From the NCBI GenBank assembly GCA_964636495.1, contig CAZWSL010000065.1:1-13802 (forward strand): DNA of 13,802 bases, in the 5' to 3' direction. This DNA comes from Desulfobacula sp964636495 (GTDB lineage Bacteria; Desulfobacterota; Desulfobacteria; Desulfobacterales; Desulfobacteraceae). A model generated the notes under the pieces. The model worked only from the letters and a program-made list of their open reading frames with translations. It did not search any database and was not told the origin of the DNA. A program made the position numbers and the translations under genes. Position 1 is the first letter of the stretch, and every line of letters starts with the position of its first letter. This document shows positions 8,302-13,802 of this stretch, in pieces.

Positions 8302-8349
8302 TTGACTTATCTTTTGACTTTTATTAAATTTTTCTATTTAAAATATAAT
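8302..8349 (+). promoter_or_regulatory. Overlapping candidate promoters for the gcvT-glyA fusion gene
   Basis: Two TTGACT hexamers (8302-8307 and 8314-8319) start an imperfect 12-bp direct repeat. Each has a -10-like hexamer 17 bp downstream: TAAATT (8325-8330) and TTTAAA (8337-8342). A perfect TATAAT also lies at 8344-8349, but its spacing from either TTGACT is too long for pairing. All lie in the 124-bp gap between the MFS stop and the fusion start. A promoter here is likely; which pair is used is unresolved. Confidence 0.4.
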
Positions 8350-8363
8350 TGAAAGAGAGTGTT

Positions 8364-11015
8364 ATGAGCAGACTTTTACAGACAGCATTATATGATAATC
8401 ATCAGAAACTCGGCGGTAAAATTGTGGAATTCGGTGGTTGGGAAATGCCTATTCAATACGCTTCAGGTATCATTAACGAACATATGGCAACAAGGGAAAA
8501 AGCAGGCCTGTTTGATGTTTCACATATGGGAAGACTCTATTTTAAAGGCAGCGGCACCCTTCCGTTTCTGCAGCATGTTCTGACAAACAACGCCATGGCT
8601 CTTGATACGGGTGAAAGTCAGTATACGATCATTCAGAATGAAAATGGCGGTGCAATTGACGATGCCTATTTATACAGATTTAAATCTGATGAATACCTGC
8701 TGGTGGTAAATGCGTCAAACAGAAAAAAAGATGTAGCTCATTTTAAAAACCATCTCAACTTATTCAATGACGTTGAAATGAGAGATAAGACTTTTGAGAA
8801 ATCAATGATTTCCATACAAGGTCCTTTATCAAAAAACATCATTGAGCAGATCGTCACAGAAGGGAGTTTACCAGAACCCCAGAGAAACTACCTGAGCACT
8901 GTTGAAATCAATGGTATTGAAATTTCTCTTGCAAGAACTGGATATACTGGCGAACCACTGGGTTTTGAACTATTTATGGACAGCTGCCATGCCGGAACAA
9001 TCTGGGATATTTTACTGCATAACCATGCTGTTCCAATTGGACTTGGTGCAAGGGACACTCTACGCCTGGAGGCAGGTCTCCCTCTGTACGGACATGAGCT
9101 TGGAACGGATCATGACAAAATAGAAATTCCAATATTTGCATCAAAACTGTCAAAGTTTGCTGTCAGTTTTTCTCCCCTTAAAGGAGATTTTATAGGGAAA
9201 AAAGCACTTTATAACCAGCATCTGGACTTTAAGAGGATAATGGATCACAAGTTTGATAAAATTTCTCATCTGCCTAAAATGGTAATGCCGGTCGCCATAA
9301 CGGGGAAAGGGATTGCAAGGGAAGGATATAAGGTATTTTACCGTAACAGACATGTGGGATATATCACTTCAGGAACCATGATCCCTTATCAGGAACCAGA
9401 AGGAAGCGGTTTAAACGGTACCTTTAAAACCCGTATTAAAAAAAGGGCTGTTGCCCTTGCGCTGATTGAGAGCAGCATTACAGACGGAACCAGCCTTGAG
9501 ATTGAAATCAGAAAAAAGAGGTGTAAATCACAGGTCGTTCCCTATCATATGAGTTCCCAGGCACCCCCTTTTGTGCGATCCATTCCCCATGACAGTTTAA
9601 AATTAAAAAAGAAAAAAGATAAGGATAAAAACTATCCTGAGCTTGTGGATACGCTTGTATCAAAAGCCTTAAAAAATCACATATGGCGTGCAAAAGAGTG
9701 TGTGAACCTCATTCCTTCGGAGATGAGTCAGTCATATCTTTCAAGGGCGTTATCCATAAGTGATCCTGTAAACAGATATGCAGAGCACAAAGAGATCAAG
9801 GCTTTTTTTGGAGAAGATATTTTTTATTATCAGGGTACTGAATTTATCAAAGAGGTGGAAAACCTTCTGAACACCGAATTCCAGACATTTTTAAAATGTA
9901 GAAATGTTGAATCCAAGGCTATTTCAGGACAGATGGCCAACACTGCTTTTTTCAGTGCACTTATGGATTTTTTAAACAGATCCGACAGGAAATCCGAGCC
10001 GCGCAGAATAAGCAGAGTAATGAATAATCACATTATCAAGGGTGGACATTTAAGTGCCCAGCCAATGGGAGCGCTCCGTGATTTTGTAGCAAGGGACCCA
10101 AGAACAGAAAAAGCTGGTGTTATCAATTTCCCGGTGCTGAAAGACAATCCCTATAAAATCGATATCAAAGCGTGTGAAAAAATAATTAAAGCATATCAGC
10201 CTGAACTTGTTATTCTCGGCAAAAGCATGATCCTTCATAAAGAACCAGTGGCTCAGATCCGGAAACTTGTTGATGAATTTGCCCCCGCCTGTATTGTAAT
10301 GTATGATATGGCACATGTATTAGGCCTTTATGGACCTTATTTCCAGGAACCTCTGGATGAAGGCGCCCACATTGTTACCGGTTCAACCCATAAAACATAT
10401 TTTGGCACCCAGCGGGGAGTGATAGCATCTGATTTCAGAGAAGATGACCTCTCCTGGGAACTGTGGGAAACAGTCCAGAGGCGCACATTTCCCGGAAGTG
10501 TAAGCAATCACCACCTGGGAACAATGACAGGTCTTCTGTTATCTGCCTATGAAATGAATTATTTTAAAGATGAATACCAGAAAGCTGTAATAGAAAATGC
10601 CAAAGCATTTGCAATGGCTTTAAAAACATGCGGCCTTGATGTTGCAGGAGATAAGGAGATATCTTTTACCCAGACCCACCAGGTGATTTTGAATGTAGGA
10701 TATGGCAAGGGTGCTGCAATAGCCCAGAAACTTGAAGAGAATAATATTATTGTAAATTATCAGGCTACACCTGTGGAAGAGGGTTTTACAGCATCCGGAG
10801 CCCTTCGAATGGGAGTTTCGGAAATGACGCGCTTTGGCATGACAGAGAAAGACTTTCAGACTCTTGCCGGGTTAATGGCTGATCTCATAAAAAACGGGAT
10901 AGATATTAAAGAGGAGATAATAAAATTGAGAAACAGATTTCTTGAGATGCAGTTTTGTTTTAAAGAGTCTGATCTTCACAATTTATCAACCCCTCTGTCA
11001 AATATCTTACAATAG
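8364..11015 (+). CDS. Fused glycine cleavage T-protein (aminomethyltransferase) and serine hydroxymethyltransferase
   Basis: One 883-residue frame encodes two complete enzymes. Residues about 1-390 are GcvT, which takes the aminomethyl group from lipoyl H-protein, releasing ammonia and 5,10-methylene-tetrahydrofolate. Seen motifs are GGWEMPIQY, DVSHMGR, the GG-AIDD aspartates (99-100), ARTGYTGE, GLGARDTLRLEAGLPLYGHE and GDFIGKKAL. A lysine-rich linker (about 390-425) leads to GlyA, residues about 425-875, a PLP enzyme interconverting glycine plus methylene-THF with serine. It keeps LIPSE (Glu453), RYAE (Tyr472), GGHLS, YDMAH (Asp648, His651), TGSTHKT with the Schiff-base Lys677, and SGALRMG (Arg815). 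The ATG at 8364 was chosen over a TTG at 8349 because T-proteins begin with this kind of sequence and AGAGAG lies just upstream. No gcvH, gcvP or lpd is nearby. The fusion appears genuine: the frame is open and both active sites are intact. Confidence 0.93.
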   Translation: MSRLLQTALYDNHQKLGGKIVEFGGWEMPIQYASGIINEHMATREKAGLFDVSHMGRLYFKGSGTLPFLQHVLTNNAMALDTGESQYTIIQNENGGAIDDAYLYRFKSDEYLLVVNASNRKKDVAHFKNHLNLFNDVEMRDKTFEKSMISIQGPLSKNIIEQIVTEGSLPEPQRNYLSTVEINGIEISLARTGYTGEPLGFELFMDSCHAGTIWDILLHNHAVPIGLGARDTLRLEAGLPLYGHELGTDHDKIEIPIFASKLSKFAVSFSPLKGDFIGKKALYNQHLDFKRIMDHKFDKISHLPKMVMPVAITGKGIAREGYKVFYRNRHVGYITSGTMIPYQEPEGSGLNGTFKTRIKKRAVALALIESSITDGTSLEIEIRKKRCKSQVVPYHMSSQAPPFVRSIPHDSLKLKKKKDKDKNYPELVDTLVSKALKNHIWRAKECVNLIPSEMSQSYLSRALSISDPVNRYAEHKEIKAFFGEDIFYYQGTEFIKEVENLLNTEFQTFLKCRNVESKAISGQMANTAFFSALMDFLNRSDRKSEPRRISRVMNNHIIKGGHLSAQPMGALRDFVARDPRTEKAGVINFPVLKDNPYKIDIKACEKIIKAYQPELVILGKSMILHKEPVAQIRKLVDEFAPACIVMYDMAHVLGLYGPYFQEPLDEGAHIVTGSTHKTYFGTQRGVIASDFREDDLSWELWETVQRRTFPGSVSNHHLGTMTGLLLSAYEMNYFKDEYQKAVIENAKAFAMALKTCGLDVAGDKEISFTQTHQVILNVGYGKGAAIAQKLEENNIIVNYQATPVEEGFTASGALRMGVSEMTRFGMTEKDFQTLAGLMADLIKNGIDIKEEIIKLRNRFLEMQFCFKESDLHNLSTPLSNILQ

Positions 11016-11060
11016 ATATCAGGGGTATAACCTGGATGAATGATAAAAACAGCGTAATCC

Positions 11061-11663
11061 TTAATCAGCTTCCCTGCCCTGTCCAACTATATTACAGATT
11101 TCCACGGCAAGGGCATAAATAATATCCAGAGGCAGGTGAGAAGCTATGGTATAGTCAAATAACAGTTTTGCCTCGCATGGGAAATCTTCATCAGCAAAAT
11201 AATACAATACTGCAGCAGGGATGGCAGGTGTAATGTGAAATTTAAAGGCTGCATCTGCCATATCGAGCCTGACCCCTTTTAACTTTATGCATCTTTTTTT
11301 AAAAGAAGTGAGGTCATTGCCAAATCTTTCTGTAATCATGTTGCCGGGAATCGTATGGGGACCTCGAAAAAAAGCGGAGCCTCCTGGAATATCCTTTTCT
11401 GACACCCATACTCCTGAAGGGTTGATACCCTTTGCTTCCATAAGGTAATAGAGTATGAAAAGGTATAAAAATTCATGATATGTTTTATGTCCGGACCCAA
11501 GGGGCCGGACTTTTAATGCATTCAAGTCAACACAATATTCATGATCCCACACTTTCACAAAATATTTTTTACCTGTTTTATCAAATCTGCATCCAGTTCG
11601 TTTTACCACATCTTCTGGATCACATTTTTCAAGATCTGAAAATATTGTTTTATCTATATCCAT
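11061..11663 (-). CDS. DUF3786 domain-containing protein
   Basis: This is a 200-residue soluble protein that I recognise as the DUF3786 family, a domain of unknown function mainly in anaerobes. Features include TYHEFLYLFILYYL (about 61-74), GGSAFFRGPHTIP (about 94-106) and the family-like C-terminal stretch LPLDIIYALAVEICN (about 177-191). No signal peptide or membrane segment is visible. GGAG lies nine bases before the ATG. It is the last gene of a three-gene minus-strand operon, 20 bp after the flavin-protein gene, and converges on gcvT-glyA across 45 bp. From memory, the family often occurs in organisms using corrinoid/folate one-carbon chemistry, so proximity to a folate enzyme is suggestive. 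No catalytic residues can be assigned. Confidence 0.7.
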   Translation of the reverse strand: MDIDKTIFSDLEKCDPEDVVKRTGCRFDKTGKKYFVKVWDHEYCVDLNALKVRPLGSGHKTYHEFLYLFILYYLMEAKGINPSGVWVSEKDIPGGSAFFRGPHTIPGNMITERFGNDLTSFKKRCIKLKGVRLDMADAAFKFHITPAIPAAVLYYFADEDFPCEAKLLFDYTIASHLPLDIIYALAVEICNIVGQGREAD

Positions 11664-11683
11664 TTATTCACGCTCCATACCCT

Positions 11684-12136
11684 TCAGGATTGTTTACCGG
11701 TCATATCATCAATTTCCACTTTTATTACTGCTGTTTCAGCAAGCTTTTCAAGCGGGTACTTAAAGGTTCTGTCTGAATATTGAGCCATGATAATATCCAG
11801 ACCTTTGATTTTTTCTTCAGGATCATGAATTATCCTGGCTTTACCCTCTCCTATTACACTTTTATATGTTAATGACCAGTCGCAGGCAAGCTTTGCCTTT
11901 TTAAACTGAACAATCTGATCAACTTCAAAGCAGATATTGTTATTTTTACGAATCACATCAATTTTCCTGCCCTCCGGAGCAGAGTGAAAATATAAAGCTG
12001 AATCGTGATATCCAAAATTCATGGGAACAATATATGGTTTACTGCCGTCCACCATTGCAAGACGACAGACTTTACTCTCCCTTAAAATTTTTTCAATCTC
12101 ACCTCTATCTTTAATCTCCTTATCTTCTCTTCTCAT
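11684..12136 (-). CDS. Pyridoxamine 5'-phosphate oxidase-like (NimA-type) flavin-binding protein
   Basis: This 150-residue protein of the split-barrel FMN-binding fold most resembles the NimA-like group rather than true PdxH. Typical features are an N-terminal MRREDKEI followed by a helix, VCRLAMVDGSKPYIVPMNFGY (split as VCRLAMVDG at about 23-31 and KPYIVPMNF at about 33-41), LYFHSAPEGRKIDVI (about 48-62, the flavin-phosphate region) and ICFEVD (about 68-73). Members bind FMN, F420 or heme, and some reduce nitroimidazoles; the natural substrate is usually unknown. GAGGGG lies 12 bases before the ATG, and the PHP gene ends 17 bases upstream, so the two are probably one transcript. The family call is good; any biochemical role here is unassigned. 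Confidence 0.82.
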   Translation of the reverse strand: MRREDKEIKDRGEIEKILRESKVCRLAMVDGSKPYIVPMNFGYHDSALYFHSAPEGRKIDVIRKNNNICFEVDQIVQFKKAKLACDWSLTYKSVIGEGKARIIHDPEEKIKGLDIIMAQYSDRTFKYPLEKLAETAVIKVEIDDMTGKQS

Positions 12137-12153
12137 GATAATACAATTCCCCT

Positions 12154-13062
12154 CTATGTTAATCCCTTTTTAAATTCTTCAAATTCTGACTTTGAAATAC
12201 CTTCAATCCCCATTGGACGGTTTTTTTCATCATGGCAGTCTGAACCGCCTGTAACAATCAGTTTATATTTTAAAGCCAGAGAGGTGAGGATTTCCCGGTA
12301 GTGTCCAGTATGACCCGGATAATTAATCTCAATTCCCTTAACGCCTGCATCCAGAAACTCAGGCAGAATTATTTCTACCGTCTCAAAAGGAGGCAGTACT
12401 TCCTTATAATGCCCTTTTTCTGGATAAGAGCCTGCTGCCGGATGTGCAAGTACAGTAAAAATGCTGCTCTTCTGCATAAAATCTGCAAACTGACTTAACT
12501 GAATGCCCGAAGGCACATATGCCCTGCTGTCATTTCCTATTATCTTGTTTATGATACTGCTGTCTGAGATGTTAAATATTTCTTTCAAAATAATGGCAAA
12601 ATGGCGTCTTGTTGGATTACTGCTCGCAGCCGCAATATCTTTATACTGCATGTCTCTTTTTAAGAGCGGCTCTCCACTTCCAGGACCGAAAAATCTGTTG
12701 ATCTCTTTAATTCTCGCCTTTACAAGTTTTTCACCCCTGCCCTGTGCCAGAATTGAATTTAACTCCTCTACAAAAAGGTTATCCAAAAGCCGTTTTTCAG
12801 GAAAATAACATAGAAGATGCAGTGTTCCGCTAAAATTGGATCTTTTAAAACAGATGGAGGCCTCTACTCCCGGAACAACTTCAATATCATATTTCCGTCC
12901 AGCTTCAAGTCCACTTTTCAGGCCATTAAGCGTGTCGTGGTCTGTGATTCCAATTGCCTTTATTCCCTTTGCTGCTGCCTGTCCAACGAGTTTATCAGGT
13001 GTAAAATCCCCATCTGATGCAGTAGTATGGTTATGCAAATCTGCAAATATCTGCTGACCCAT
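12154..13062 (-). CDS. PHP-domain metal-dependent phosphoesterase (YciV / RNase AM-like)
   Basis: This 302-residue PHP-superfamily hydrolase belongs to the family containing YciV (RNase AM), whose members remove nucleotides from RNA 5' ends or hydrolyse 3',5'-bisphosphate nucleotides. The metal ligands expected of the family are visible: DLHNHTTASDG (His10, His12, Asp17), ITDHD (about 39-43), GVEAS (Glu68), LHLLCYF (His82), LAHPAAG (His207), GIEINYP (Glu245) and SDCHD (Asp275, His277). The middle stretch with NPTRRHFA (about 149-156) corresponds to the conserved insertion of this subfamily. An in-frame ATG ten codons upstream (13092) exists. I prefer 13062 because AAGGGA lies eight bases before it and the family normally starts just ahead of DLHNHT. 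It is the first gene of a PHP, flavin-protein, DUF3786 operon. The substrate has not been determined. Confidence 0.88.
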   Translation of the reverse strand: MGQQIFADLHNHTTASDGDFTPDKLVGQAAAKGIKAIGITDHDTLNGLKSGLEAGRKYDIEVVPGVEASICFKRSNFSGTLHLLCYFPEKRLLDNLFVEELNSILAQGRGEKLVKARIKEINRFFGPGSGEPLLKRDMQYKDIAAASSNPTRRHFAIILKEIFNISDSSIINKIIGNDSRAYVPSGIQLSQFADFMQKSSIFTVLAHPAAGSYPEKGHYKEVLPPFETVEIILPEFLDAGVKGIEINYPGHTGHYREILTSLALKYKLIVTGGSDCHDEKNRPMGIEGISKSEFEEFKKGLT

Positions 13063-13101
13063 AATCTTATCCCTTTTTGTGATTTTCTCCATATGCCGGA
13101 T

Positions 13102-13236
13102 TTAATAAAACAGGTATATATCAAAGCTTGCATATTTGCTATGTTTATTTTCTTCAACCTGCTCTGGAACCCTTATTTTACCGCATTTATTTTTACAGAT
13201 ATCATTTCCGGATATTTGCCATAATAAATTTTTCAT
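13102..13236 (-). CDS. Small hypothetical ORF (44 aa) upstream of the PHP gene
   Basis: A short unrecognised ORF ends 39 bp before the PHP start on the same strand. It begins MKNLLWQISGND and contains a cysteine pair, CKNKC (about 14-18), which could bind metal. GGA lies six bases before the ATG. It might be a leader peptide or a chance frame. There is no homology call, and its length makes coding potential hard to judge. Confidence 0.18.
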   Translation of the reverse strand: MKNLLWQISGNDICKNKCGKIRVPEQVEENKHSKYASFDIYLFY

Positions 13237-13290
13237 ACCCGTTCCAGGCTGATTGCCTTACATCCGCTGAGATGGACATTGCTACAAACT

Positions 13291-13585
13291 CTAAGATCCT
13301 TTACATTTTTCAGCAGATTCAATCTGGGAGGCAACAATGCATACCACTGTATCTCTTATGAAATCGAAAGATATTGGAGCGTGTATGGGAACGGGTTCTT
13401 TTTCAGCACTTTTTTTACCACGATTGCAGGTACCCTCTTTTATTTCTCTGCCGTTAAAACCGACAATACACATAATGATACAGGATTGTTCCTTCTTTTT
13501 GCCTTTTTTTGTAAACAAAGATATAAAACAGAAGGATCAGGAAAATAAAAAAACTCATCAAAAAATCCAGCTTCATCAAGACCAT
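13291..13585 (-). pseudogene. Possible small single-pass membrane protein split by a one-base frameshift
   Basis: A 43-codon frame (13585-13454) begins MVLMKLDFLM and continues into a strongly hydrophobic helix (about residues 8-25), then YKKRQKE. The +1 frame continues as an open stretch ending at 13291, reading KKKEQSCIIMCIVGFNGRE and finishing in EKCKGS. The switch would occur at an A7 run (13504-13510, minus strand). Removing one A joins both into a 97-residue protein with an N-terminal membrane anchor, a lysine-rich stretch and a cysteine-containing soluble tail. It could be a sequencing indel, a decayed gene, programmed slippage or coincidence. The family is not recognised. Confidence 0.22.
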
Positions 13586-13758
13586 AGACTTCCGGGATAT
13601 TTCTACCCCCGGCAAGCTCTTTTATCACACCTGCCTGCTATATTTTTTCATGCTTACATATTTGCACTATGCAATAGTTGCCAGTGAAGATGCAGGTTGT
13701 CTTGTCCAACCGGTCTGCCTGTAATTTTAGTAAACGTTCAAACAATCTGCAATGGTTA

Positions 13759-13802
13759 AGACAGCAAACTGTCTGAGTGAGGAACGAACGAGTTTTTGCT
13801 GT
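13759..13802 (+). repeat. Nested inverted repeats at the right edge
   Basis: AGACAG (13759-13764) and CTGTCT (13769-13774) form a perfect 6-bp stem with loop CAAA. ACAGCAAACT (13761-13770) can alternatively pair with AGTTTTTGCTGT (13791-13802) as a 10-bp stem with a 2-base bulge and a 20-base loop. The two structures share bases and are mutually exclusive. The element runs to the window end, so its context is unseen. It could be a terminator/attenuator or a REP-like intergenic repeat. Confidence 0.4.

Larger units (their letters stand above)
13093..13802. other. Terminal 710 bp without a confident gene
   Basis: This AT-rich region upstream of the PHP operon contains only short reading frames on both strands. 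The most protein-like ones are on the minus strand (see the small ORF at 13102-13236 and the frame-split candidate at 13291-13585). It has many T runs, an ACCGGT palindrome (13709-13714), a GC-rich small inverted repeat near 13591-13611, and a strong hairpin at the right end. I saw no tRNA, riboswitch, IS or phage signature. The PHP operon promoter should lie in its left part but was not clearly found. Confidence 0.5.

Noticed and set aside
8240..8363. Riboswitch (glycine, THF or SAM type) ahead of the fusion gene
   Set aside because: The gap is only 124 bases, AT-rich, and lacks conserved cores or stable paired stems; promoter-like hexamers explain it better.
11018..11035. Weak stem ATC-AGG / CCT-GGAT after the fusion gene as a bidirectional terminator
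   Set aside because: The stem is short and bulged and is not followed by a T run on either strand.
13337..13687. 116-codon plus-strand ORF in the right-hand non-coding region
   Set aside because: The translation is low-complexity and histidine/phenylalanine-rich with no domain. The minus strand of the same DNA has more protein-like frames.

Overview
The window looks like chromosomal DNA of an anaerobic, moderately AT-rich member of the Desulfobacterota (Desulfobacterales-like). This placement is an inference from gene content: a DUF3786 gene, a heme-c sensor fused to a SpoIIE phosphatase, CcdA, and a glycine-cleavage/serine one-carbon enzyme. No rRNA or tRNA is present to confirm it. No CRISPR array, transposase, integrase or prophage gene was recognised.

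Layout, left to right. Positions 1-147 hold a small hairpin followed by a T-rich run, and a candidate promoter. hrpA (148-4005, +) encodes a full-length DEAH-box RNA helicase. It converges, across about 50 bp, on a minus-strand gene (4057-5934) for a membrane-anchored sensor with a CxxCH heme-c motif, a PAS domain and a SpoIIE/PP2C phosphatase; this gene is clearly richer in G+C than its neighbours. A 416-bp divergent intergenic region follows. Next comes a tight two-gene plus-strand operon: ccdA (6351-7049) and an MFS transporter (7055-8239). After a 124-bp promoter-like spacer comes the most notable gene, 8364-11015 (+). It encodes a natural fusion of glycine-cleavage T-protein (GcvT) and serine hydroxymethyltransferase (GlyA), with the recognisable catalytic residues of both enzymes intact. 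It converges on a three-gene minus-strand operon, read from right to left: a PHP-domain phosphoesterase (13062-12154), a NimA-like flavin-binding protein (12136-11684) and a DUF3786 protein (11663-11061). The last 700 bp hold no confident gene. They contain several short minus-strand reading frames, one pair of which looks like a single small membrane protein split by a one-base shift at an A7 run, and a strong hairpin at the extreme right edge.

How the genes may work together. The fusion enzyme would couple release of methylene-tetrahydrofolate from glycine (T-protein step, which needs GcvP, GcvH and GcvL encoded elsewhere) to its immediate use for converting a second glycine to serine, or the reverse. 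This fits organisms with heavy folate-linked one-carbon flux. CcdA passes electrons across the membrane to periplasmic thiols, including those of apocytochromes c, and its divergent neighbour carries a periplasmic heme-c motif, so a functional link is possible but unproven. The remaining genes look like ordinary housekeeping or accessory functions. The best candidate for something under-described is the GcvT-GlyA fusion; the second is the heme-c/PAS/SpoIIE protein without its usual partners nearby.
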